From UBA7672 sp035548775 (lineage in GTDB: Bacteria > Pseudomonadota > Alphaproteobacteria > Caulobacterales > Hyphomonadaceae), in contig DASZSI010000134.1 of NCBI GenBank assembly GCA_035548775.1, forward strand, positions 1-13,519: DNA of 13,519 nucleotides, in the 5' to 3' direction. Below, piece after piece: positions 1 to 7,392 of this stretch. The notes under the pieces were generated by a model. It had not been told where the DNA came from, searched no databases, and was given only the letters and a program-made list of their open reading frames with translations. Position 1 is the first letter of the stretch. Each line of letters opens with the position of its first letter. A program made the translations under genes and the position numbers.

Positions 1-1
1 C

Positions 2-376
2 CAGAAGGTCGACGTCGTCGGCATCACCAAGGGCAAGGGCTTCGCCGGTTCGATGAAGCGTTGGAACTTTGGCGGCCTCGAAGCGACCCACGGCGTGTCG
101 GTGTCTCACCGCTCGCACGGTTCTACCGGTCAGCGCCAGGATCCCGGCCGCGTCTTCAAAGGCAAGAAGATGGCTGGCCATCTCGGCATGGAACGCGTCA
201 CCACCCAGAACATCGAAGTGGTCCGCACCGATGCGAAACGCGGCCTCATCCTCGTGAAAGGCGCTGTTCCGGGCCCGGACAATGGCTGGGTCGAAGTGCG
301 CGACGCCGTGAAGGGCAAGCCGCACAAGGACGCGCCGAAACCGGCTGGTCTCCGCGCCAAGGAAGGGCAGGCCTGA
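2..376 (+). CDS. rplC: Large-subunit ribosomal protein L3, 3' part (5' end outside window)
   Basis: L3 is an early-assembly protein of the 50S subunit that binds 23S rRNA and sends a long loop toward the peptidyl-transferase centre. The frame is open from the left edge and gives the last 124 residues, so the start codon lies upstream. The family core is clear: VVGITKGKGFAG near the edge, then the loop stretch with GSTGQRQDPGRVFKGKKMAG, followed by a GAVPGP segment near the end. The loop contains the GQ.Q context of the glutamine methylated in E. coli L3 by PrmB; whether that happens here is unknown. The C-terminus carries a Lys/Pro/Ala-rich tail beyond the E. coli end. Its TGA shares one base with the rplD start, and rpsJ would be expected further upstream. 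Confidence 0.98.
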   Translation, partial: QKVDVVGITKGKGFAGSMKRWNFGGLEATHGVSVSHRSHGSTGQRQDPGRVFKGKKMAGHLGMERVTTQNIEVVRTDAKRGLILVKGAVPGPDNGWVEVRDAVKGKPHKDAPKPAGLRAKEGQA

Positions 377-1005
377 TGAAACTCCCCGTCGTCAAGCTTG
401 ATGCGAAGAAGGCCGGCGAGATCGATCTCGACGACGCCGTGTTCGGCATCACCGAAATCCGCTCGGACATCCTGCAGCGCATGGTTCGCTATCAGCTGTC
501 CAAGCGCCAGGCCGGCACTCACTCGACCCAGAACCGGGACGATGTGAGCCGCACCACCAAGAAGGTCTATCGCCAGAAGGGCACGGGCGGCGCCCGTCAC
601 GGCTCGCGCAACGCTCCGATCTATGTCGGCGGCGGCGTGGCCCACGGTCCGCACCCGCACAGCCACGCTCACGCGCTTCCGAAAAAAGTGCGCGCCATGG
701 CGATGAAGCATGCCCTGTCGGCGAAAGTGAAAGACGAAGCCCTGATCGTGGTTGACGCCCTCTCGGGCGACAAGACCAAGGACCTCGCGGCCCAGCTGAA
801 GAAGCTCAACATCTCGAACGCGCTGGTCATCGGCGGCGCAGAGCTCGACGAGAAGTTCGCCAAGGCCGCCCGCAACATCCCGAACATCGATGTGCTGCCG
901 CTTGCCGGCCTCAACGTCTACGACGTGATGCGCCGCAAGACGCTGGTGCTGACGCGCGACGCCGTCGACGGCGTGCACGCGCGTTTCGCTGCTGAGAAGG
1001 CGTAA
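376..1005 (+). CDS. rplD: Large-subunit ribosomal protein L4
   Basis: L4 binds 23S rRNA domain I and lines the peptide exit tunnel. In E. coli it also represses its own S10 operon, but such control cannot be tested here because the operon leader is outside the window. The start is the ATG overlapping the rplC stop (TGATG), with GGAAGG about 9 bases upstream; this gives 209 residues, close to the usual 200-206. The extended tunnel loop spans residues about 43-103 and includes YRQKGTGGARHGSRNAP and GGGVAHGP. Its tip is unusually histidine-rich (His 90, 93, 95, 97, 99). The globular C-terminal domain has the ALVIGG strand and ends in VLTRDAV. The same frame is open far upstream in antiphase to rplC, but that part has no L4 similarity. 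Confidence 0.98.
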   Translation: MKLPVVKLDAKKAGEIDLDDAVFGITEIRSDILQRMVRYQLSKRQAGTHSTQNRDDVSRTTKKVYRQKGTGGARHGSRNAPIYVGGGVAHGPHPHSHAHALPKKVRAMAMKHALSAKVKDEALIVVDALSGDKTKDLAAQLKKLNISNALVIGGAELDEKFAKAARNIPNIDVLPLAGLNVYDVMRRKTLVLTRDAVDGVHARFAAEKA

Positions 1006-1010
1006 CCGAC

Positions 1011-1310
1011 ATGGCCGCTCCCAAAGCTCTCCACTACACGCGCCTTACGGCGCCCATCATCACCGAGAAGTCGACCATGCTCTCCGAGCAGAACAAGGTC
1101 GTCTTCCGCGTGCCGCTCGACGCCACCAAGCCGCAGATCAAGGAAGCGGTTGAAGCGCTGTTCAACGTCAACGTGACCGGCGTGAACACGATCTTGGTGA
1201 AGGGCAAGAAGAAGTTCTTCCGCGGCCTTCCCGGCAAGCGTTCCGACGTCAAGAAGGCGATCGTGACGCTCAAGGAAGGTCAGTCCATCGACGTGACGAC
1301 GGGGCTCTAG
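1011..1310 (+). CDS. rplW: Large-subunit ribosomal protein L23
   Basis: L23 sits at the tunnel exit of the 50S subunit, where trigger factor and SRP dock. The product is 99 residues, the normal size. The N-terminal PIITEKSTMLSEQNKVVFRV stretch is the family hallmark, followed by the DATKPQIKEAVEALFNVNV helix and a basic loop (KGKKKFFRGLPGKRSDVKKA) that enters rRNA. The start ATG lies five bases after the rplD stop, with GAGAAGG in the rplD end about 10 bases before it. The TAG stop is followed three bases later by rplB. In E. coli trigger factor docking uses Glu18 of L23; the Glu19 in ITEKS is the likely equivalent by position. Confidence 0.98.
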   Translation: MAAPKALHYTRLTAPIITEKSTMLSEQNKVVFRVPLDATKPQIKEAVEALFNVNVTGVNTILVKGKKKFFRGLPGKRSDVKKAIVTLKEGQSIDVTTGL

Positions 1311-1313
1311 GAC

Positions 1314-2141
1314 ATGGCGCTCAAGACATTCAACCCGACGTCGCCTGGCCGCCGACAGCTTGTGCTGATCGACCGCTCGGGCCTGCACAAAGGCGGTCCG
1401 GTCAAGGCGCTGACCGAGGGCAAGGACTCCACCGGCGGCCGCAACAACCTCGGCCGTCGCACCGCGCGCTGGCGCGGCGGCGGCGCGAAGAAACGCTACC
1501 GGATCATCGACTTCAAGCGCCGCAAGTTCGACGTTGTCGGCACGGTCGAGCGTCTCGAGTATGATCCGAACCGCACCGCGTTCATCGCCCTGATCAACTA
1601 CAAGGACGGCGAGCAGGCCTACATCATCGCGCCGCAGCGCCTCGATGTGGGTGACACGGTCGTCGCCGGCGACAACGTCGACATCAAGCCGGGCAACGCG
1701 CTTCCGCTGAAGAACATCCCGGTCGGCACCATCATCCACAACATCGAGATGAAGCCGCTGAAGGGCGGCCAGATCGCGCGCTCCGCTGGCTCCTACGCCC
1801 AGCTGGTCGGCCGCGGCGACGGCTACGCCCAGGTGAAGCTGTCTTCTGGCGAAGTCCGCCTGATCCCGGAAGTCTGCATGGCTTCGATCGGCGCTGTCTC
1901 GAACCCCGACAACATGAACGTCGTGATCGGCAAGGCCGGCCGCAACGTCCACAAGGGCTGGCGTCCGCACGTTCGCGGCGTCGCGATGAACCCGGTCGAC
2001 CACCCGCACGGCGGCGGCGAAGGCAAGACCTCGGGCGGCCGTCACCCGGTCACCCCGTGGGGCAAGAAAACCCGCGGTCCCAAGACTCGCAAGAACAAGT
2101 CGACTGACCGGCTGATCGTCCGTCGTCGGCACAAAGCGTAA
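1314..2141 (+). CDS. rplB: Large-subunit ribosomal protein L2
   Basis: L2 is one of the most conserved 50S proteins, needed for subunit association and for peptidyl-transferase activity. The 275-residue length matches the family (273 in E. coli). The N-terminal OB-like half begins LKTFNPTSPGRRQLV and has GRNNLGRRTARWRGGG, the central SH3-like part carries GSYAQLVGRG, and the C-terminal extension has VAMNPVDHPHGGGEG. His230 in that motif corresponds to the functionally important His229 of E. coli L2. The start is only three bases after the rplW TAG; its Shine-Dalgarno sequence (GGGG, 1301-1304) lies inside the rplW end, so translation is probably coupled. No truncation or missing key residue is seen. 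Confidence 0.99.
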   Translation: MALKTFNPTSPGRRQLVLIDRSGLHKGGPVKALTEGKDSTGGRNNLGRRTARWRGGGAKKRYRIIDFKRRKFDVVGTVERLEYDPNRTAFIALINYKDGEQAYIIAPQRLDVGDTVVAGDNVDIKPGNALPLKNIPVGTIIHNIEMKPLKGGQIARSAGSYAQLVGRGDGYAQVKLSSGEVRLIPEVCMASIGAVSNPDNMNVVIGKAGRNVHKGWRPHVRGVAMNPVDHPHGGGEGKTSGGRHPVTPWGKKTRGPKTRKNKSTDRLIVRRRHKA

Positions 2142-2155
2142 CGGAGAAAAGCAAG

Positions 2156-2467
2156 ATGTCCCGTTCCGTCTGGAAAGGCCCATTCGTCGACGGCTACCTG
2201 CTGAAGAAAGCAGAAGCCTCGCAGAGCGCCACCCGTTCGGCCCCGATCAAGACGTGGTCGCGCCGGTCAACGATCATCCCGCAATTCGTCGGCCTGACCT
2301 TCCAGGTCCACAACGGCAAGACCTTCGTGCCGGTCAACGTGTCGGAAGAGATGGTGGGCCACAAGTTCGGAGAGTTCGCGCCGACCCGCACCTTCCATGG
2401 CCACAGCGGCGACAAGAAAGTCACGGCTGCCCCGGCCCCCGCCCGCAAGCCGCCGGGAGCGAAATAA
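2156..2467 (+). CDS. rpsS: Small-subunit ribosomal protein S19
   Basis: S19 binds 16S rRNA in the head of the 30S subunit with S13 and contacts the A-site finger bridge. The typical core is present: MSRSVWKGPFVDGYLLKK at the start, then IKTWSRRSTIIPQFVG, the HNGKTFVPV strand, and EFAPTRTFHGHSGDKK. At 103 residues it is about ten longer than the E. coli protein; the extra part is an Ala/Pro/Lys-rich tail that looks disordered. GGAG at 2143-2146 gives a good Shine-Dalgarno sequence 9 bases before the ATG. The gene lies in its standard place between rplB and rplV. Confidence 0.98.
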   Translation: MSRSVWKGPFVDGYLLKKAEASQSATRSAPIKTWSRRSTIIPQFVGLTFQVHNGKTFVPVNVSEEMVGHKFGEFAPTRTFHGHSGDKKVTAAPAPARKPPGAK

Positions 2468-2468
2468 C

Positions 2469-2866
2469 ATGGGCAAGCAAAAAGCTCCTCCGAAGCAGGC
2501 CAGCAACGAAGCGCGTGCGGTGCTCCGCATGGCGCGCATCAGCCCGCAGAAACTCAACCTGCTGGCCCAGCTCATCCGCGGCCTGCCGGTCGACAAGGCG
2601 CAGGCCGAACTCCGCTTCTCGCGCAAGCGCGCGGCGGCCGAAGTGCTGAAGGCGCTGGAGTCGGCGATCCACAACGCTGACAACAACCACGGCCTCGACA
2701 TCGACAGCCTGGTCGTCGCCCAGGCGCACGTCGGCAAGAACCTCGTCATGAAGCGGATGCACGCCCGTGCGCGTGGCCGCGGCGTCCGGGTCGAAAAGCC
2801 GTTCTCGCAAATCACCATCGTCCTGCGCGACACGTCCGCCGTCGCTCAAACCTCCGAGGCCGCATA

Positions 2867-2867
<1 letters not shown>
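2469..2867 (+). CDS. rplV: Large-subunit ribosomal protein L22
   Basis: L22 binds all domains of 23S rRNA, and its long beta-hairpin forms the narrowest point of the exit tunnel with L4. The product is 132 residues. Recognisable parts are ARISPQKLNLLAQLIRG (residues 22-38), the RAAAEVLKALESAIHNADNN helix, and the hairpin region KRMHARARGRGVRVEKPFSQ (95-114), where erythromycin-resistance changes occur in other species. The start is the ATG right after the rpsS stop, with GGGAG at 2455-2459 and 9-base spacing; the open frame upstream is antiphase rpsS sequence. The TAA stop shares a base with the rpsC ATG. Confidence 0.98.
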
Positions 2868-3601
<734 letters not shown>

Positions 3602-3612
3602 GAAACAGACAG

Positions 3613-4026
3613 ATGCTGCAACCTAAGCGCACAAAATACCGCAAGGCCTTCAAGGGCCGCATCCATGGCGATGCGAAGGGCGGCTATTCGCTCAACTTCG
3701 GCAGTCATGGCCTCAAGGCGCTCGAGCCGAACCGCGTCACCGCACGTGAGATCGAAGCGGCCCGCCGCGCGCTGACCCGCGAGATGAAGCGCATCGGAAA
3801 GGTCTGGATCCGCGTGTTCCCGGACGTGCCGGTGTCGAAAAAGCCGATCGAAGTCCGCATGGGTTCGGGCAAGGGCGCGCCGGAATATTGGGTGTGCCGC
3901 GTGAAGCCGGGCCGCATCATGTTCGAGATCGATGGCGTGCCGGACGCGGTGGCGCGTCATGCGCTGTCGCTCGGCGCCGCCAAGCTGTCGGTGAAAACCC
4001 GCATCGTAACCCGGCTCGGAGCTTGA
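3613..4026 (+). CDS. rplP: Large-subunit ribosomal protein L16
   Basis: L16 is a late-assembly 50S protein next to the A and P sites that helps position tRNA. The product is 137 residues (136 in E. coli). It opens MLQPKRTKYRKAFKGR and carries VRMGSGKGAPEYWVCRVKPG at residues 81-100. Arg82 lines up with the arginine hydroxylated by YcfD/RoxA in E. coli L16; whether this organism has that enzyme cannot be seen. AGGAAA at 3600-3605, overlapping the rpsC TAG, is the Shine-Dalgarno sequence with about 8 bases of spacing. rpmC follows after two bases. Confidence 0.98.
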   Translation: MLQPKRTKYRKAFKGRIHGDAKGGYSLNFGSHGLKALEPNRVTAREIEAARRALTREMKRIGKVWIRVFPDVPVSKKPIEVRMGSGKGAPEYWVCRVKPGRIMFEIDGVPDAVARHALSLGAAKLSVKTRIVTRLGA

Positions 4027-4028
4027 GG

Positions 4029-4253
4029 ATGGCTGCGAAGAAGAAAACCCGCGGCAAGGCGATCGAGGATTTCCGCCGCGCAACGCCGGATCAGCTCCGC
4101 GACCAGCTCACGGAGCTGCGCAAGGAGCAGTTCAACCTCCGCTTCCAGAAGGCCACCGGCCAGCTGGAGAAGACTTCGCGCGTGCGCCAGGTGCGCCGCG
4201 ACATCGCTCGGATCGAAACGATCCTGAGCGAGAAGTCCAAAGCGGCCGCGTAA
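4029..4253 (+). CDS. rpmC: Large-subunit ribosomal protein L29
   Basis: L29 is a small two-helix protein beside L23 at the exit tunnel. The product is 74 residues, a little longer than E. coli L29 (63), with an extra basic N-terminus (AAKKKTRGK). The core is typical: two long helices with RDQLTELRKEQFNLRFQKAT and SRVRQVRRDIARIETIL, the second containing the family's R..RR.IARI pattern. The ATG two bases after the rplP stop is preceded by GGAG at 4018-4021 with 7-base spacing. Reading further upstream in this frame gives only antiphase rplP sequence, so the longer open frame is not used. Confidence 0.97.
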   Translation: MAAKKKTRGKAIEDFRRATPDQLRDQLTELRKEQFNLRFQKATGQLEKTSRVRQVRRDIARIETILSEKSKAAA

Positions 4254-4263
4254 GGAGAGACAG

Positions 4264-4509
4264 ATGCCAAAGCGAATTATGGAAGGCGTGGTCGTCTCCA
4301 ACAAGATGAACAAGACGGCCGTTGTCCGCGTCGAGCGGACCTTCCTCCACCCGCTGTTCAAGAAGACCGTGCGGAAGTCGAAGAAATACCACGCTCACGA
4401 TGAGGCCAACAAAGCCCAGATCGGGCAGATGGTCGAAATCCAGGAGTGCCCGCCGCGCTCCAAGCTGAAGCGCTGGGAAATCGTGTCCTTCAAAGGGGAT
4501 GCAGCATGA
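4264..4509 (+). CDS. rpsQ: Small-subunit ribosomal protein S17
   Basis: S17 is a primary 16S rRNA-binding protein of the 30S body with an OB fold. The 81-residue length is normal. Diagnostic parts are GVVVSNKMNKTAVVRVER, then HPLFKKTVRKSKKYHAHDE, and the C-terminal IGQMVEIQECPPRSKLKRW. AGGAG at 4253-4257, directly after the rpmC stop, gives a strong Shine-Dalgarno sequence with 6-base spacing. The stop overlaps the rplN start by four bases (ATGA), the classic arrangement for coupled translation across the boundary between the S10-type and spc-type gene sets. Confidence 0.98.
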   Translation: MPKRIMEGVVVSNKMNKTAVVRVERTFLHPLFKKTVRKSKKYHAHDEANKAQIGQMVEIQECPPRSKLKRWEIVSFKGDAA

Positions 4510-4874
4510 TCCAGATGCAAACCAACCTCGACGTGGCCGACAATTCGGGCGCGCGTCGTGTCCAGTGCATCAAGGTGCTGGGCGGCTCCAAGCGCCGCTA
4601 CGCCTCGATCGGCGACGTGATCGTCGTGTCGATCAAGGAGGCTGCGCCGAAGGGCAGGGTGAAGAAGGGCGAAGTGAAGCGCGCGGTGGTCGTGCGCATT
4701 TCCAAGGACCTTCAGCGCCGCGACGGCTCCGTGATCCGTTTCGACTCCAACGCCGCCGTCCTGGTCAACAATCAGAACGAGCCGATCGGCACCCGCATCT
4801 TTGGGCCGGTTCCGCGCGAGCTCCGCGCCAAGAACCACATGAAGATCATCTCGCTCGCGCCGGAGGTGCTGTAA
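4506..4874 (+). CDS. rplN: Large-subunit ribosomal protein L14
   Basis: L14 lies at the 30S interface of the 50S subunit and is the target of the silencing factor RsfS in other bacteria. The 122 residues match the family (122-123) essentially end to end: MIQMQTNLDVADNSGAR, CIKVLGGSKRRYASIGD, and the C-terminal RDGSVIRFDSNAAVLVNN with GTRIFGPVPRELR. The start is the ATG inside the rpsQ end (ATGA overlap), with GGGG at 4495-4498 about 7 bases upstream. In E. coli rplN opens the spc operon with its own promoter; here no room for an intergenic promoter exists, so it is probably read from the S10 transcript. Confidence 0.99.
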   Translation: MIQMQTNLDVADNSGARRVQCIKVLGGSKRRYASIGDVIVVSIKEAAPKGRVKKGEVKRAVVVRISKDLQRRDGSVIRFDSNAAVLVNNQNEPIGTRIFGPVPRELRAKNHMKIISLAPEVL

Positions 4875-5203
4875 TGGCCGCCCGCATTCGCAAAGGCGAC
4901 AAGGTCATCGTGCTGGCCGGCAAGGACAAGGGCCGCACCGGCGAAGTCCTGAAGTCGCTGCCGGACGAGAACCGCGTCGTCGTGGCGGGGATCAACATCC
5001 ACGCCCGCCACACCAAGCCGACCCAGGCCGACCCGCAAGGCGGCATCAAGCGCACCGAGGCGTCGATCCACGTCTCGAACGTCGCGCATGTCGATCCGAC
5101 CAGCGGCAAGCCGACCCGCGTCGGCTTCAAGTACGAAGGAACCGGGGAGCAGCGCCGCAAGGTGCGCTTCGCCAAGCGCTCCGGGGAGAACATCGATGGC
5201 TGA
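4874..5203 (+). CDS. rplX: Large-subunit ribosomal protein L24
   Basis: L24 is an assembly-initiator protein that binds the 5' domain of 23S rRNA. A KOW motif lies at about residues 4-32 (RIRKGDKVIVLAGKDKGRTG), followed by VAGINIHARHTKPTQ and the GGIKRTEASIHVSNV strand region. The product has 109 residues, near the usual 104. The ATG shares one base with the rplN TAA and has GGAGG at 4862-4866 with 7-base spacing. The 3' end overlaps the rplE start by 8 bases. The final residues (KRSGENIDG) are the ordinary family ending, so the overlap is not a sign of a frameshift. Confidence 0.98.
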   Translation: MAARIRKGDKVIVLAGKDKGRTGEVLKSLPDENRVVVAGINIHARHTKPTQADPQGGIKRTEASIHVSNVAHVDPTSGKPTRVGFKYEGTGEQRRKVRFAKRSGENIDG

Positions 5204-5753
5204 CGCCAAATACGAACCGCGTCTCCGGACGCTGTACAACAAGTCGATCCGCGAGAAGCTGACCAAGCAGTTCGGTTACTCGAACCAGCTCCAGGTCCCG
5301 GCCCTCGACAAGGTCGTGATCAACATGGGCGTGGGCGAAGCTGTCGCCGACTCCAAGAAGATCCGTTCCGCCGTGGCCGACCTCGCCGCCATCACCGGCC
5401 AGAAGCCGATCGAGACGAAGTCACGCAAGTCGATCGCCTCGTTCAAGCTTCGCGACGGCATGACGATCGGCGCCAAGGTCACCCTGCGCCGCGAGCGCAT
5501 GTACGAGTTCGTCGACCGCCTGACCACGATCGCGCTTCCGCGCGTGAAGGACTTTCGCGGCCTCAACGGCAAGAGCTTCGATGGCCGCGGCAACTTCGCC
5601 ATGGGCATCAAGGAACACATCGTGTTTCCCGAGATCAACTACGACAACATCGAGACGGTCTGGGGGATGGACATCATCGTGTGCACCACCGCCCGCACCA
5701 ACGAAGAAGCCAAAGCGCTCCTGACGGAGTTCGGCTTCCCGTTCCGTAACTAG
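5196..5753 (+). CDS. rplE: Large-subunit ribosomal protein L5
   Basis: L5 binds 5S rRNA in the central protuberance and contacts P-site tRNA and S13. The 185 residues include the family signature region LDKVVINMGVGEA (38-50), GQKPIETKSRKSIASFKLR (68-86), RGLNGKSFDGRGNF (121-134) and a C-terminal DIIVCTTA strand. The start chosen is the ATG inside the rplX end: GGAG at 5185-5188 sits 7 bases before it, and MADAKYEPRL is the expected N-terminus. Upstream in-frame codons run antiphase to rplX and lack similarity. The 8-base overlap with rplX suggests coupled translation. Confidence 0.98.
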   Translation: MADAKYEPRLRTLYNKSIREKLTKQFGYSNQLQVPALDKVVINMGVGEAVADSKKIRSAVADLAAITGQKPIETKSRKSIASFKLRDGMTIGAKVTLRRERMYEFVDRLTTIALPRVKDFRGLNGKSFDGRGNFAMGIKEHIVFPEINYDNIETVWGMDIIVCTTARTNEEAKALLTEFGFPFRN

Positions 5754-5771
5754 GGCGCTTGAGAGAACCAC

Positions 5772-6077
5772 ATGGCCAAGAAGAGTTCGATCGAGAAGAA
5801 CAACCGCCGCAAGCGCCTTGCGGAGCGGTACGCCAAGAAGCGCGCCGAGCTTAAGGCGACCGCGCTCAACGAGAGCCTGCCGCTGGAAGAACGGTTTGCC
5901 GCCCGCATGAAGCTGGCCAAGCTGCCCCGCAACTCCGCGCCGAACCGGGTCCGCAATCGTTGCGAGATCTCTGGTCGTCCGCGCGCCTACTACCGCAAGC
6001 TCAAGATGTCGCGCATCGCGATGCGTGATTACGGCGCCGCGGGGATGATCCCCGGCCTCGTGAAGTCGAGCTGGTAG
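5772..6077 (+). CDS. rpsN: Small-subunit ribosomal protein S14 (zinc-free long form)
   Basis: S14 lies in the 30S head near the A site. At 101 residues this is the long C-minus form: the four zinc-binding cysteines of the short form are absent and only one cysteine (in NRCEISGRPRAYYR, around residue 64) remains. It begins MAKKSSIEKNNRRKRLAERY and ends MIPGLVKSSW, both characteristic. The 18-base gap after rplE has only a weak Shine-Dalgarno match (GAGAG, 5761-5765), so expression may depend partly on translation of rplE. The single long form in the operon is the usual arrangement in proteobacteria. Confidence 0.98.
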   Translation: MAKKSSIEKNNRRKRLAERYAKKRAELKATALNESLPLEERFAARMKLAKLPRNSAPNRVRNRCEISGRPRAYYRKLKMSRIAMRDYGAAGMIPGLVKSSW

Positions 6078-6090
6078 GGGAGGTCACACG

Positions 6091-6486
6091 ATGCAAATGA
6101 ACGATCCCCTGGGCGACCTGCTCACCCGCATCCGCAACGCTCAGCGTCGCGGCAAGTCCAGCGTGACTTCGCCGTCGTCGAAGCTGCGCGCGCATGTGCT
6201 CGAAGTGCTTCAGCGCGAAGGCTACATCCGTGGCTGGTCGGAAGTCGAAAAGGACGGCCGCAAGGAGCTCGACATCGAGCTGAAATACTATGACGGCGCT
6301 CCGGTCATCTCCGAGATCCGTCGCATTTCGAAACCGGGCCGCCGCGTCTATTCGGCGGTGCGCGATCTGCCGCTGGTCCGCAACGGCCTCGGCATCTCTG
6401 TCCTGTCGACCCCGAAAGGCGTCATGTCGGACAGCGAGGCGCGCACCGCGAACGTCGGCGGCGAAATCCTCTGCCGGGTGAGTTGA
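6091..6486 (+). CDS. rpsH: Small-subunit ribosomal protein S8
   Basis: S8 binds the central domain of 16S rRNA and is the translational repressor of the spc operon in E. coli, where it binds near the rplE start. I did not find an obvious copy of that target at the rplE start here. The 131-residue product has the expected N-terminal DPLGDLLTRIRNAQ, the central RRISKPGRRVY strand and the C-terminal GISVLSTPKGVMSDSEAR. Two start codons are close together (6091 and 6097). The first is preferred because GGAGG at 6079-6083 is 7 bases from it and 13 from the second. Confidence 0.98.
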   Translation: MQMNDPLGDLLTRIRNAQRRGKSSVTSPSSKLRAHVLEVLQREGYIRGWSEVEKDGRKELDIELKYYDGAPVISEIRRISKPGRRVYSAVRDLPLVRNGLGISVLSTPKGVMSDSEARTANVGGEILCRVS

Positions 6487-6488
6487 TC

Positions 6489-7025
6489 ATGTCTCGCGTA
6501 GGAAAAAAACCGATCCCCGCCACCAAGGGCGTCGACATCAAGGTCGCCGGCGGCCAGGTCTCCGTGAAGGGGCCGAAGGGCGAACTGAAGATGATCGTCT
6601 CGGACGAAGTGTCCGTGAAGGTCGACAACGGCGAAGTCACGATCACGGCCCGCAACCCCGACGAGCGCCGCTCGAAGGCAATGTGGGGCACTGCCCGCGC
6701 CAACATCCAGAACATGGTTCATGGCGTGACCAAGGGCTACGAGCAGGAGCTCGAGCTGCAGGGCGTCGGCTATCGCGCCGCGATGAAGGGCAAGGATCTC
6801 GAGCTGTCGCTCGGCTATTCGCACCCGATCGTCTACAAGGCGCCTGCCGGCATCACCTTCGCGTCGGCCAAGCCGACCGAGATCAAGGTCTCGGGCGCCG
6901 ACAAGCAGGCCGTCGGCCAGGTCGCCGCCGAGCTGCGCCGCTTCCGTCCGCCTGAGCCGTACAAGGGCAAGGGCGTCCGCAAGGTGGGCGAATACGTCCG
7001 CCGCAAGGAAGGCAAGAAGAAGTAA
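6489..7025 (+). CDS. rplF: Large-subunit ribosomal protein L6
   Basis: L6 lies near the factor-binding stalk base and the sarcin-ricin loop of the 50S subunit. The 178 residues form two related alpha/beta repeats. The first starts MSRVGKKPIP and has VSVKGPKGEL. The second contains LQGVGYRAAMKGKDLELSLG, and the signature FRPPEPYKGKGVRKVGEYV lies at about residues 152-170. I chose the ATG at 6489 over the TTG at 6483 because it gives the conserved N-terminus; a GGTGAG sequence at 6477-6482 precedes it by 6 bases. The gene begins two bases after the rpsH stop. Length and motifs are fully normal. Confidence 0.98.
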   Translation: MSRVGKKPIPATKGVDIKVAGGQVSVKGPKGELKMIVSDEVSVKVDNGEVTITARNPDERRSKAMWGTARANIQNMVHGVTKGYEQELELQGVGYRAAMKGKDLELSLGYSHPIVYKAPAGITFASAKPTEIKVSGADKQAVGQVAAELRRFRPPEPYKGKGVRKVGEYVRRKEGKKK

Positions 7026-7028
7026 GCC

Positions 7029-7382
7029 ATGGCTGCTCATTCGCACAAAACCTTTAGCCGCCGCGCCCAGCGCGTCCGCACCAAGCTTCGCCAGGTGGGC
7101 GACGGCAAGCCGCGCCTGTCGGTCAATCGTTCGACCAAGCACATCTCGGTGCAGGTCATCGACGACGCCAAGGGCGTTACGGTCGCCGCCGCTTCGACGA
7201 TGGAAAAAGACTTCAAGGGCGGCACGAAATCGGAAGACGCCTCGGCCGTGGGCAAGCTCATCGCCGAGCGCGCCAAGAAAGCCGGCGTCTCCGACGTGGT
7301 GTTCGACCGCGGCGGCTACCTGTTCCATGGCCGCGTGAAAGCGCTCGCCGATGCCGCCCGCGAGGGCGGTCTGAAATTCTGA
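7029..7382 (+). CDS. rplR: Large-subunit ribosomal protein L18
   Basis: L18 binds 5S rRNA with L5 and L25 in the central protuberance. The 117 residues are standard. The basic N-terminus (RRAQRVRTKLRQ) is followed by KPRLSVNRSTKHISVQVIDD and the diagnostic C-terminus VFDRGGYLFHGRVKALADAA. It begins three bases after the rplF stop. No Shine-Dalgarno sequence stands at the usual distance: AAGGAAGG in the rplF end is about 16 bases away, so translation probably relies on ribosomes finishing rplF. Confidence 0.98.
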   Translation: MAAHSHKTFSRRAQRVRTKLRQVGDGKPRLSVNRSTKHISVQVIDDAKGVTVAAASTMEKDFKGGTKSEDASAVGKLIAERAKKAGVSDVVFDRGGYLFHGRVKALADAAREGGLKF

Positions 7383-7392
7383 GGAGACGCTA

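Noticed and set aside
61..375. Upstream extension of the rplD frame through the rplC end
   Set aside because: The residues are antiphase rplC sequence with no L4 similarity, and the ATG at 376 has a Shine-Dalgarno sequence and the conserved N-terminus.
918..2183. Open - strand frame of 421 codons across rplW and rplB
   Set aside because: It lies opposite conserved genes in GC-rich DNA and is rich in Arg, Ala, Val, Asp and Leu with no recognisable domain. It is a shadow of rplB codon usage.
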